A stretch of 14,875 nt of DNA, taken from assembly GCA_003702465.1 (NCBI GenBank), contig REGF01000027.1, positions 1 to 14,875 on the forward strand, in the 5' to 3' direction. Position 1 is the stretch's first letter. Every line of letters starts with the position of its first letter. Under the pieces are notes generated by a model that was not told where the DNA came from, searched no databases, and saw nothing but the letters and a program-made list of their open reading frames with translations. The stretch comes from Candidatus Nitrosomarinus sp. (GTDB taxonomy: Archaea; Thermoproteota; Nitrososphaeria; Nitrososphaerales; Nitrosopumilaceae). This document shows positions 7,059 through 13,864 of the stretch, in pieces. Position numbers and translations under genes: made by a program.

Positions 7059-8156
7059 TTATTTCAATATCCTCAATAATTTATCATCTAATTTATCTGG
7101 AAAACCTTTTCCATCAGTATTTGAAGTAATTACATAGATACTACCATCTGAGCCTGCAACTACATCACGAATTCTTCCATTTCCACTAAGAATAGATTTT
7201 TGGGAACTCAATCCTTCTTCAAAATCAACTTGATAAAGATTTGATGCTCTCATTGAAGCCATGATGAATTTTGATTCAAAATCAATCTTATCCCCAGAAT
7301 AAAATAAAATCCCTCCAGGCTCTATACTAGGATCATAACATAAAATTGCATTTTCAAAATCATCAGTTCCAGAACATTGTTGTTCTGGCCATCCATAATT
7401 TTTTCCAGATTTAATTAAGTTAATTTCATCATTTTTCTCGGGTCCAAATTCTGCAACATACAAATTATTTTGATTATCCCAAGTCATTCCTTGTGGATGT
7501 CGATGTCCTAATGAAAAAACTGGTGAATTTGTAAATGGGTTATCGCTTGGAATTGTACCATCGTCATTTAATCTCAAAATTTTTCCAGCCAAAGAATCTA
7601 TATCTTGTGGTAAATGAGAATCATCAGACACTGTGCCTGTTCCAACATATAATTTTCCATCAGGTCCAAATTTTAGAAAGCCACCATTATAGAAAGAAGA
7701 ACCAGGAATTTTATCAATAATTGTTTCAACATCTTTTAATCTATTATTTTCTTCAGTAATTTTCAATACTTTATTCCACAAATTTCCATTTTCTTCATAT
7801 GTCAAAAAAACGTACAGAAAATTATTATCAGAAAAATTTGGATGTGTTGCAATTCCTAAAAGTCCTCCATCAAATACATTAGGTGTACGAAATGTTGCTA
7901 AAGGTGATTCCAACAATTGATCATTTTCAACAACTCGAATTGCACCATCTTTTTCAGTTACAAAAATTCTATTATCAGAAACAGCTATTGCACGAGGTTT
8001 ATCGAGATTTTCAGCTAAAATCATTACAGAATCATTTTCTGAATATGAATTTGGTTTTGGTAAGGGAATTGATGTTTCATTATCTGGAGAGGTCAAAACA
8101 AATATTGAAAATAAAATAGCACCACTAATTGCAACAATTTGAATTTTTTTGTTCAT
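7059..8156 (-). CDS. Secreted PQQ-dependent sugar (aldose) dehydrogenase-like beta-propeller protein
   Basis: A 365-residue member of the soluble glucose/sorbosone dehydrogenase family. An N-terminal hydrophobic stretch (about 6-22, IVAISGAILFSIFVLTS) preceded by lysines is a signal peptide or membrane anchor, so the propeller should lie outside the cell; no lipobox cysteine is seen. Family motifs follow: DGGLLGIATHPNF (96-108), NGGFLKFGPDGKLYVGTG (157-174), AGKILRLNDDGTIPSDNPF (190-208), GHRHPQGM (217-224) and NDEINLIKSGKNYGWP (242-257). Two cysteines, 261 and 273, could form a disulfide. The His normally found before the NGGxLxFGPDG motif is Tyr156 here, so catalysis is uncertain. The frame opens at a TTG at 8195, but the ATG at 8156 starts directly at the signal sequence and is preferred. 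The HMG-CoA reductase follows after one base. Substrate is unknown. Confidence 0.85.
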   Translation of the reverse strand: MNKKIQIVAISGAILFSIFVLTSPDNETSIPLPKPNSYSENDSVMILAENLDKPRAIAVSDNRIFVTEKDGAIRVVENDQLLESPLATFRTPNVFDGGLLGIATHPNFSDNNFLYVFLTYEENGNLWNKVLKITEENNRLKDVETIIDKIPGSSFYNGGFLKFGPDGKLYVGTGTVSDDSHLPQDIDSLAGKILRLNDDGTIPSDNPFTNSPVFSLGHRHPQGMTWDNQNNLYVAEFGPEKNDEINLIKSGKNYGWPEQQCSGTDDFENAILCYDPSIEPGGILFYSGDKIDFESKFIMASMRASNLYQVDFEEGLSSQKSILSGNGRIRDVVAGSDGSIYVITSNTDGKGFPDKLDDKLLRILK

Positions 8157-8180
8157 CAGAAAATCATCTTTTAAAATCCT

Positions 8181-8186
8181 ATTAAT
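8181..8186 (-). promoter_or_regulatory. Weak TATA-like box ahead of the PQQ-type gene
   Basis: On the minus strand TAATTAATA contains ATTAAT centred about 27 bases before the ATG at 8156, the spacing expected of a leaderless archaeal transcript. The match is weak, and the TATATA at 8211-8216 could instead serve both directions. Confidence 0.35.
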
Positions 8187-8210
8187 TACTTTCAAAGATT
8201 GGATAAAGCG

Positions 8211-8216
8211 TATATA
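8211..8216 (+). promoter_or_regulatory. TATA box of the initiator tRNA gene
   Basis: TATATA centred at about 8213.5 lies 25-26 bases before the mature 5' end of the tRNA at 8239, the standard distance for archaeal TBP/TFB-driven initiation. This predicts that transcription starts at or within a few bases of the tRNA 5' end. The box is palindromic and could in principle also work leftwards. Confidence 0.7.
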
Positions 8217-8238
8217 CCGTTGAACTTTATTGAGGTTC

Positions 8239-8313
8239 AGCGGGGTGGGGAAGCCAGGTCATCCCGGCGGGCTCATAACCCGCAGTTCAGTAGTTCAAAT
8301 CTACTCCCCGCTA
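8239..8313 (+). tRNA. Initiator tRNA-Met (CAU)
   Basis: The sequence folds into a complete cloverleaf without an intron: acceptor AGCGGGG/CCCCGCT, D stem GGGA/TCCC, anticodon stem GCGGG/CCCGC with loop CTCATAA (anticodon CAT at 8274-8276), T stem AGTAG/CTACT with TTC-containing loop, and discriminator A at 8313. The A1:U72 pair and the three consecutive G:C pairs next to the anticodon loop are the hallmarks of an archaeal initiator rather than an elongator Met or the tRNA-Ile2 that also carries CAU. CCA is not encoded. A T-rich stretch follows (8314-8321, CTTATTTT) that could end transcription. Its last three bases overlap the tiaS stop codon on the other strand. It stands out as a GC-rich island in AT-rich DNA. 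Confidence 0.97.
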
Positions 8314-9642
8314 CTTATTTTCATAAACACAAAACCAAGATTGCGAGGCATCAAATATTGAATTTTTGTTATTTTTTCCAATTCTTTGTAATGGTCGTGT
8401 TAGATGTCTGTGGGCAGAAATTTTAGGAATATACAGTTGTTTTTTGATTTTTCGTGGAATTTCCACAGAGGTTTTTTGTAAGTTTTTTGCACCACATTTG
8501 ATACACTGAAATCCCTGATTACGACCTTTTGACTTCATTTTTTTATCACATTTTTTACAAATAGGATTTGTTTTTGATAGATTTTTTTTAAGAGATAGTA
8601 TTTTGATGAATTCAAGATTAATTATTCTTGGAAAATTCTTGGATGCTTTTCTAACTCCTCCTCCGATTGAAATTTCATCACCAATTATTAGATTAGATGC
8701 AGTTTTTAACATCCCTGTTTCTTTATACACTGCACACCAAAATTCGTTATTTTTAGAACTAATTGTAAAAAATACATGACCTCCTTTTACTATTTTGGGA
8801 GTATTAGAAACAACACCCGTTAAAGTTCCAGAGGCATATGGTTTCATAGTTTTAGAATTTAATTCATTTTTTAAATGATCACCCGTTCCTTGATTTGATT
8901 TAAAAATCATATATCCATCCAATTTTTCATCACTTTGTAAAATTTGTGTAGCATTAACTAACGAATCTACGTTTTCTCCTCTAACACCATAAAAAACAGG
9001 ATCAGGTCCATGAGGTGCAATTAAAACTCGTCCTTTTTTTGTATCAAAACTATTGAACGTGTATGGAAAAGTTTTTTCTTGCATTTTTTTCACACTATCG
9101 ATAGAAATTTTTCTTTCTTTTCCAAACTTTCTTTTTTTTCTATAACTCAATAATTCTAAAGTGTGATCATTAAAATCATATCCAATTGCACTAATAGCAC
9201 CAATTAAACCCTGACCATTTCCTTCATAGTAAAAATCAAGATTATTTTTTTTAACAAACTTTTTGGCATTATTTCGGTTTATCAGTTGCCATAAAGCTAA
9301 ATTACTAAACTTTGTAAATTCTGATGGAATTAATTCACTTTCAAAAAATACCAATCCAGGATTAGCACCATTTTTAGTATCAGAGTATTTTGAAACCAAA
9401 TTTTTTATTTGATTTTTAATTTTTGAGGGATGATTAGTCTTGATTTTTAATGAAACAGCCCCATTTCCACGAGTTTTCCAAGGGATATTGGGATTAAATC
9501 GTATTAATTTTGGGAAGTCAAGGAATTCTGTTTCTTGTTTTTTTAGCAAATCAACAATTTTGTAGGCAAGAAATGTAGTACACATTCCAGTAGGCGAGTC
9601 AGTATCATCAAATCCAATATTTAAGACAGATTTTTTATTCAC
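8311..9642 (-). CDS. tiaS: TiaS, tRNA-Ile2 2-agmatinylcytidine synthetase
   Basis: TiaS attaches agmatine to C34 of tRNA-Ile(CAU) using ATP, so that the tRNA reads AUA rather than AUG. The 443-residue protein starts with the family signature IGFDDTDSPTGMCTTFLA (9-26), followed by TRGNGAVSLKI (57-67), ANPGLVFFE (93-101), GNGQGLIGAISAIGYD (141-156) and LIAPHGPDPVFYGVRG (207-222). An OB-fold-like region (about 268-345) precedes a zinc ribbon with Cys362, Cys365, Cys380 and Cys383. Start is GTG at 9642: an in-frame stop lies two codons upstream and no ATG is available. The TAG stop is the complement of the last three bases of the initiator tRNA. It is transcribed divergently from dph2. Confidence 0.95.
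   Translation of the reverse strand: MNKKSVLNIGFDDTDSPTGMCTTFLAYKIVDLLKKQETEFLDFPKLIRFNPNIPWKTRGNGAVSLKIKTNHPSKIKNQIKNLVSKYSDTKNGANPGLVFFESELIPSEFTKFSNLALWQLINRNNAKKFVKKNNLDFYYEGNGQGLIGAISAIGYDFNDHTLELLSYRKKRKFGKERKISIDSVKKMQEKTFPYTFNSFDTKKGRVLIAPHGPDPVFYGVRGENVDSLVNATQILQSDEKLDGYMIFKSNQGTGDHLKNELNSKTMKPYASGTLTGVVSNTPKIVKGGHVFFTISSKNNEFWCAVYKETGMLKTASNLIIGDEISIGGGVRKASKNFPRIINLEFIKILSLKKNLSKTNPICKKCDKKMKSKGRNQGFQCIKCGAKNLQKTSVEIPRKIKKQLYIPKISAHRHLTRPLQRIGKNNKNSIFDASQSWFCVYENK
8314..8321 (+). terminator. T-rich end signal after the initiator tRNA
   Basis: CTTATTTT directly after the tRNA discriminator base is a short T-run of the kind that terminates archaeal transcription. It is wholly within the 3' end of the tiaS coding sequence on the opposite strand. 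No hairpin is seen beyond the tRNA itself. Confidence 0.4.
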
Positions 9643-9660
9643 AATTTATCTAATCAATTC

Positions 9661-9671
9661 ATACATTTTTA
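9661..9671 (-). promoter_or_regulatory. Possible TATA-like element ahead of tiaS
   Basis: TAAAAATGTAT on the minus strand is centred about 24 bases before the GTG start. No ribosome-binding sequence is seen before the GTG, in keeping with a leaderless transcript. The match to a TATA box is weak. Confidence 0.35.
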
Positions 9672-9692
9672 GTTGTTGAAAATTACAATTGA

Positions 9693-9700
9693 TTTAAATT
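9693..9700 (+). promoter_or_regulatory. TATA box ahead of dph2
   Basis: TTTAAATT lies about 28 bases before the TTG at 9725, predicting an mRNA that begins at or very close to that codon. The element is in the 82-base divergent gap shared with tiaS. Confidence 0.5.
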
Positions 9701-9724
9701 AATAGCACAGTATTCGAAGCTAAA

Positions 9725-10720
9725 TTGATAATAATTGATGAAGCAAGAATTTTCAAAGAAATAGAGGAAAAGAAACCAGCTTCAGTTTCATTAAACGGTC
9801 CTGATGGAATGTTACCACAAGTACAGGATATGGCTATGAAAATTACAAAAAAATATGATATTCCAGCATATGTTTTAGCAGATACCACGTGGGGAACTTG
9901 TGATCTAAATACAACAGGTTCAAAAATTTTAGGGGCAGATGTTCAATTTAACATTGGACATACGATTAATACAGAATCATTAGAAAAAAATTTAGTTTTA
10001 ATTGATGCATTTGATGATGTTGAATTTGATAGTGTTGCAAACAAATGTACAAAATTGTTAAAAGATAAAGTGATTTCACTTGTGACGGATAGTCAACATT
10101 TACATCAAATGGACAAAGTTGAAAAAATTTTAACAGAAAATGGAATCAATGTAAAAATTGGAAAAGGTAAAGGACAGTTAAATGATGGTCAAGTATTTGG
10201 ATGTGAGTTTTATCCAGCAACAGAATTAAAAAAAGAAGTAGATGCATACGTGTTTTTAGGTCAAAGTAATTTCCATGCAGCAGGTATTGCATTATCAACA
10301 AATTTACCAACTTTTGTCTTAGATCCATATTTTAACGAAGTAAGAGAAGTGACTGAATTTGCACGTTCTCTAAAAAAGAAAGCAACACTTGCAATCTTCA
10401 AAGCTGCTGAAGCAAAGTCATTTGGAATAATTATTGGACTAAAAGAAGGGCAATTATCAAAAGTATTCGGTTTGAAATTTAAAAAAGAATTAGAAAAGGA
10501 GGGTAAGAAAGTTCAGTTATTTGCATTAACTGACATTACAAATGAAAGATTAAACAATCTTAGAGGAATTGATGCATTTATTCAAGTTGCCTGCCCCAGA
10601 ATTTCAACAGATAACCAATTTGATAAACCAGTATTATCAACCCCACAAGCAAATGCACTCTTGAAGGTTCTTAGAAAAGAAAGTATTGATGAATATCTAG
10701 AAATTCCTCATTGGCTGTAA
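9725..10720 (+). CDS. dph2: Dph2, diphthamide synthase (radical-SAM-like 3-amino-3-carboxypropyl transferase)
   Basis: Dph2 transfers the 3-amino-3-carboxypropyl group of S-adenosylmethionine to a histidine of translation factor EF2, the first step of diphthamide synthesis, by an unusual [4Fe-4S]-dependent radical mechanism. The 331-residue protein has the three widely separated cluster cysteines expected: Cys59 in WGTCD, Cys160 in FGCEFYPA and Cys290 in VACPRISTDN. SLNGPDGMLPQVQ (22-34) and LGQSNFHAAGIAL (178-190) also match the family. The start is TTG: no in-frame ATG exists before codon 29 and a stop lies ten codons upstream. IIIDEARIF directly after the TTG agrees with the N-terminus expected of archaeal Dph2, and a TATA box is suitably spaced. 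The stop abuts the stop of the convergent TPR gene. Confidence 0.95.
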   Translation: MIIIDEARIFKEIEEKKPASVSLNGPDGMLPQVQDMAMKITKKYDIPAYVLADTTWGTCDLNTTGSKILGADVQFNIGHTINTESLEKNLVLIDAFDDVEFDSVANKCTKLLKDKVISLVTDSQHLHQMDKVEKILTENGINVKIGKGKGQLNDGQVFGCEFYPATELKKEVDAYVFLGQSNFHAAGIALSTNLPTFVLDPYFNEVREVTEFARSLKKKATLAIFKAAEAKSFGIIIGLKEGQLSKVFGLKFKKELEKEGKKVQLFALTDITNERLNNLRGIDAFIQVACPRISTDNQFDKPVLSTPQANALLKVLRKESIDEYLEIPHWL

Positions 10721-11320
10721 TTAAGAAATCAAATGTGCAAATCTAGGATTTTGATATAAATTTTCAAAAGATTTTGATTGTTTTGCTTTGATTTTATATT
10801 TTATATCTTGGCAAATAGAATGTTCTAGTACTTTTAATGCATCATCAAAATTTGATAACATTGAGAGGCATGATGCTTTATCAAAAAGTACATCCCCATT
10901 ATTGGGATAATCTTTTAGGATTTCATCACAGCATATTATAGATTCATTAAATTTTTTTAAAGAAAATAAAATTCGTTCCTTATGATATAAAACGACATTA
11001 TAATTTGGGTAATTTTTTAAGATTTTATCACACAAAGATAATGCTTCAGTTAAATCACCTTGTTTTCTATAAGAGGAAATAACATTAACAAGAACTGATA
11101 AATCATCAGGAGAAATTTCTAATGCAGTTTTATAACATTCCATTGCAGCAGAAAAATCTTTGAGTTTACTTAGTGCATATCCTTTATTATTTAATGAACT
11201 TAGATTTTTAGGATCTTCATCTAATATTTTGTCATAAAATGTAATTGCCTGTTGAAATTTTTTTTGTAAAAATAATCTATTACCTTCATCTAAAAATGAA
11301 TTTATTTTCGGATCAGTCAT
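10721..11320 (-). CDS. TPR-repeat protein
   Basis: A 199-residue protein made almost wholly of about five tetratricopeptide repeats of 34 residues, at roughly 5-38, 39-72, 73-106, 107-140 and 141-174. Each has the A..[YF]..AL...P spacing, for example FQQAITFYDKILDEDP and FSAAMECYKTALEISP. It ends in ENLYQNPRFAHLI, a common closing sequence of TPR arrays. No signal peptide or membrane segment is seen, so it should be a cytosolic protein-protein interaction scaffold. The partner is unknown. The ATG is two bases after the stop of the MDR oxidoreductase, so the two are probably one transcript and perhaps linked in function. Its stop directly abuts the dph2 stop from the other strand. Confidence 0.85.
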   Translation of the reverse strand: MTDPKINSFLDEGNRLFLQKKFQQAITFYDKILDEDPKNLSSLNNKGYALSKLKDFSAAMECYKTALEISPDDLSVLVNVISSYRKQGDLTEALSLCDKILKNYPNYNVVLYHKERILFSLKKFNESIICCDEILKDYPNNGDVLFDKASCLSMLSNFDDALKVLEHSICQDIKYKIKAKQSKSFENLYQNPRFAHLIS

Positions 11321-11322
11321 AA

Positions 11323-12402
11323 TTAATCTAAATTAGGTTTTATCAAAATTTTTCCAAATAGTCCTTTTCCATTTAGCATTTTATTATGAGCTTCAACAGC
11401 ATTTTCCAAAGTATAAACAGAATCAATAATTGATTTGATTTTACCTTTAGAAATCCAATAAAAACACTCTTCTAATTCAGATCTAGTCCCTTGAGTTGAG
11501 CCTAAAATATTTAGTCCTTTAAAGAAAATATGACGTAAATCAGTTTTTGCCATATACCCAGTTGTTGCTCCAGTTGTAATTATTGTGCCACCATAATTTA
11601 ACAAGGTTAATTCCTTATTCCAATGTGAACCACCAATGTGTTCAAAAATTACATCAACGCCTGGAACATCACCAAAAGGTTTTGTAATTTTTTTTGCAAT
11701 TGATCTAACTTCCTTATGCCAATCATCTTTTCTGTGATCAACTGCATAATCTGCTCCAAGTTCTAAACATTTGTCTAATTTTTCTGGACTTGCAGTTGCA
11801 ATTACAGTACATCCAAATAATTTTGCAATTTGAATTCCAAAAGTTCCAATTCCAGAACTTCCACCCATTATCAATACTAATTGTCCTGGTTGTATTTTTG
11901 CTCGACCTACTAACATATGCCATGAAGTAAGAATCGTCATAGAAGCTGCTGCTGCTTCATCATATGATACTCCTTCGGGAATTTTTAGTACATTCACTTC
12001 AGGTAAATGAGTATATTCACAATATCCACCCCAAAGCGGTCCAGTTTCAAATCCCCAAATTGTTCTTTTTTTACAATCGTATTCTCTTCCACTAGTACAT
12101 CTCTTACAAACTCTGCATGACATATTTCCATGAGAAACTACTCTATCACCAACTTTGATATTTTTTACATCATCACCAACTGCGGTAACAATTCCTGATG
12201 CATCTGTACCTGAAATATGTGGCAGTGGAATTGCCAAAGGTTTTCCTCTCATTCCCCAAATATCATCATAATTTAGGCCTGCAGCCATTACTTTGAAAAC
12301 AACTTCATCAGGGCGTGGTTTAGGCTCAGGTAAATTTTTAATTTTTAGAATTTTTGAAAAATCGTCATCAGTGGTATATTCATCATAAACTAGTGCTCGC
12401 AT
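11323..12402 (-). CDS. MDR-superfamily zinc-containing alcohol dehydrogenase/enoyl reductase-like oxidoreductase
   Basis: A 359-residue medium-chain dehydrogenase/reductase. The N-terminal GroES-like domain includes GLNYDDIWGMRG (42-53) and HISGTDASGIV (62-72), then a structural zinc lobe with Cys96, Cys99, Cys102 and Cys110. The Rossmann domain has GGSSGIG at 180-186. The position that holds the catalytic-zinc Cys in classical ADHs is occupied by the Asn of GLNYDD, and the GHE motif is absent, so it resembles quinone or enoyl-thioester reductases more than true alcohol dehydrogenases. The IWGFETGPLWGGYCEYTHLP stretch recalls crotonyl-CoA reductase-type proteins. The open frame extends to 12471, but the ATG at 12402 starts at MRALVYDEY, the usual family N-terminus, and has a TATA box at 12425-12430. 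Substrate cannot be told from sequence. A TPR gene follows after two bases. Confidence 0.85.
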   Translation of the reverse strand: MRALVYDEYTTDDDFSKILKIKNLPEPKPRPDEVVFKVMAAGLNYDDIWGMRGKPLAIPLPHISGTDASGIVTAVGDDVKNIKVGDRVVSHGNMSCRVCKRCTSGREYDCKKRTIWGFETGPLWGGYCEYTHLPEVNVLKIPEGVSYDEAAAASMTILTSWHMLVGRAKIQPGQLVLIMGGSSGIGTFGIQIAKLFGCTVIATASPEKLDKCLELGADYAVDHRKDDWHKEVRSIAKKITKPFGDVPGVDVIFEHIGGSHWNKELTLLNYGGTIITTGATTGYMAKTDLRHIFFKGLNILGSTQGTRSELEECFYWISKGKIKSIIDSVYTLENAVEAHNKMLNGKGLFGKILIKPNLD

Positions 12403-12424
12403 GATTATTTTGTAATTTTTAGTG

Positions 12425-12430
12425 ATATAT
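12425..12430 (-). promoter_or_regulatory. TATA box ahead of the MDR oxidoreductase
   Basis: ATATAT centred 25-26 bases before the ATG at 12402 fits a leaderless transcript beginning at that codon. It lies inside the longer open frame that runs to 12471, which argues that the upstream 69 bases are promoter rather than coding sequence. Confidence 0.6.
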
Positions 12431-12460
12431 GATTTTTCAAATTCTTTTGTACCATAAACA

Positions 12461-12468
12461 ATTATAAT
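12461..12468 (+). promoter_or_regulatory. TATA box ahead of csl4
   Basis: ATTATAAT centred 25-26 bases before the csl4 ATG at 12490, again the spacing of a leaderless transcript. AAGAGG at 12475-12480 could act as a ribosome-binding site only if transcription starts further upstream. Confidence 0.55.
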
Positions 12469-12489
12469 CATAAAAAGAGGAATTAGATT

Positions 12490-13044
12490 ATGTCAGATAG
12501 TGGAGTTTTTCCAGGTGATAAAATAGCATCAATTGAAGAGTATGAGGCTGGAAATAACACTTTTGATGATGGCGATATGGTTAGAGCAGCTACAGTAGGA
12601 GAAATGAATATGGATAAAGAAACACGAATAGCTGACGTAAAACATCCAAAAGTTCTATCAGTTCCAAAAGTTGGAGATGTAATTATTGGGACAGTTGCAG
12701 CCGTAATGTCATCAATGATTGCAGTTACAATTGAATACATTAATGGAAATCCAACTACTTCAAAAGTAGAATGTATTTGTGGTACACGAAATATGAGAAT
12801 AAGAAATGTTGCATTAGTTAATGATATTGTAGCATTGAAAATTGTTGCTCATCTAAATGGAACAATTCATGCAGTAATGAATGAACCAGAATTAGGAATT
12901 ATATTTACAAAATGTAGAAAATGTGTAGGAAAAGTTGTTGCTAAGTCTTCAGATGCAATAAAATGTACAGATTGTGGATGGATTGATGAAAGAAAACTTT
13001 CTTCAAATTTTGGAAAAAGTAATTTCGTTAAATTGAGAGAATAA
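12490..13044 (+). CDS. csl4: Csl4, RNA-binding cap subunit of the archaeal exosome
   Basis: Csl4 forms part of the cap of the archaeal exosome, over the Rrp41/Rrp42 ring that degrades or tails RNA, and helps recruit DnaG. The 184-residue protein has the three expected parts: an N-terminal domain with VFPGDKIASIEEYEAGNNTF (6-25), an S1 RNA-binding domain (about 60-128, starting VPKVGDVIIGTVAAV), and a C-terminal zinc ribbon with Cys142, Cys145, Cys159 and Cys162 in CRKC and CTDC. The length is usual for archaeal Csl4. It shares an operon with pheA, which starts four bases after its stop; no functional link is evident. Other exosome genes are not in the window. Confidence 0.95.
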   Translation: MSDSGVFPGDKIASIEEYEAGNNTFDDGDMVRAATVGEMNMDKETRIADVKHPKVLSVPKVGDVIIGTVAAVMSSMIAVTIEYINGNPTTSKVECICGTRNMRIRNVALVNDIVALKIVAHLNGTIHAVMNEPELGIIFTKCRKCVGKVVAKSSDAIKCTDCGWIDERKLSSNFGKSNFVKLRE

Positions 13045-13048
13045 AAAA

Positions 13049-13864
13049 ATGACTAGTGTATCGTTCCAAGGTGAACGAGGTGCATATAGTGAGGCAGCTG
13101 CAAAATCTTTTTTTAAACAAAATATTCAAACTATTCCATTTCCAACATTTTCAGATATTTTACAAAATACATCTGATGGAGTTTCAGATTTTTCAATTTT
13201 ACCTGTAGAAAATTCCTTGGAAGGAAGTGTAGGAGAAAGTTATGATTTGTTATATTCCACAGACCTAAATGTTGTTGGAGAAACATATCAAAGAATAGAG
13301 CATTGTTTAATTGGAATAGGTACTATTGAAGAAGTTGATACAGTATATTCACATCCACAAGCTTTAGGTCAATGTAGAAAATTTATTGAAAAATACAAAA
13401 TGAAAACAATTCCTACATACGATACTGCAGGTAGTGTAAAAATTATCAAAGAATTAAAAGAAAAAAATTGTGCATGTATAGCAAGTAAAGAAGCTGCAGA
13501 AATTTCTAATATGCAAATAATCCAGGAAAATATTGCTAATAATCTGAATAACTATACTAGATTTCTGATATTAACTAAATCAGAAACTCAAGAAACAGAA
13601 AATGACAAGACTTCAATAATTTTTTCCATAAAACATGAACCTGGTTCATTATATAGAATAATTGAAAATTTTAATAAAAATAATGTTAATTTGACTAAAA
13701 TTGAATCAAGACCAACTAAAACTAATTCATGGGAATATAATTTCTATGTGGATTTTGAAGGACATCAAAAAGATACTAAGGTTTTAGAAATGTTAGATGA
13801 GATTAGAAAAGAAACACTTTTCATGAAAATTTTAGGTTCTTATCCTTCTGCAAAAATAAATTAG
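13049..13864 (+). CDS. pheA: Prephenate dehydratase with ACT domain
   Basis: PheA decarboxylates and dehydrates prephenate to phenylpyruvate for phenylalanine synthesis. The 271-residue monofunctional protein starts VSFQGERGAYSEAAA, then SILPVENSLEGSVGESYDLL (49-68), YSHPQALGQCRKF (100-112) and the NYTRFLIL segment (168-175) whose Thr170-Arg171-Phe172 is the catalytic TRF motif. The C-terminal ACT domain (about 188-265) contains GSLYRI and ESRP (219-222), the phenylalanine-binding sequences, so feedback inhibition by phenylalanine is expected. No chorismate mutase domain is fused. It is co-transcribed with csl4. Its TAG stop overlaps the TAA stop of the convergent membrane protein gene over the four bases TTAG. 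Confidence 0.96.
   Translation: MTSVSFQGERGAYSEAAAKSFFKQNIQTIPFPTFSDILQNTSDGVSDFSILPVENSLEGSVGESYDLLYSTDLNVVGETYQRIEHCLIGIGTIEEVDTVYSHPQALGQCRKFIEKYKMKTIPTYDTAGSVKIIKELKEKNCACIASKEAAEISNMQIIQENIANNLNNYTRFLILTKSETQETENDKTSIIFSIKHEPGSLYRIIENFNKNNVNLTKIESRPTKTNSWEYNFYVDFEGHQKDTKVLEMLDEIRKETLFMKILGSYPSAKIN

Noticed and set aside
8239..8313. Reading the CAU tRNA as tRNA-Ile2, the substrate of the neighbouring TiaS
   Set aside because: The A1:U72 pair and GGG/CCC anticodon stem are initiator features; an Ile2 identity is not supported.
8199..8426. Open frame of 75 codons on the plus strand across the tRNA
   Set aside because: It runs through the initiator tRNA and the antisense of tiaS, and its protein has no plausible family character. 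It is a by-product of the tRNA sequence.
9694..9888. Minus-strand open frame of 64 codons over the dph2 start and the divergent gap
   Set aside because: It overlaps the conserved N-terminus of Dph2 and the promoter of dph2, and shows no family character apart from a hydrophobic stretch arising from the complement.
12483..12740. Minus-strand open frame of 85 codons across the csl4 start
   Set aside because: It is antisense to Csl4 and overlaps the divergent promoter; Csl4 is well supported.
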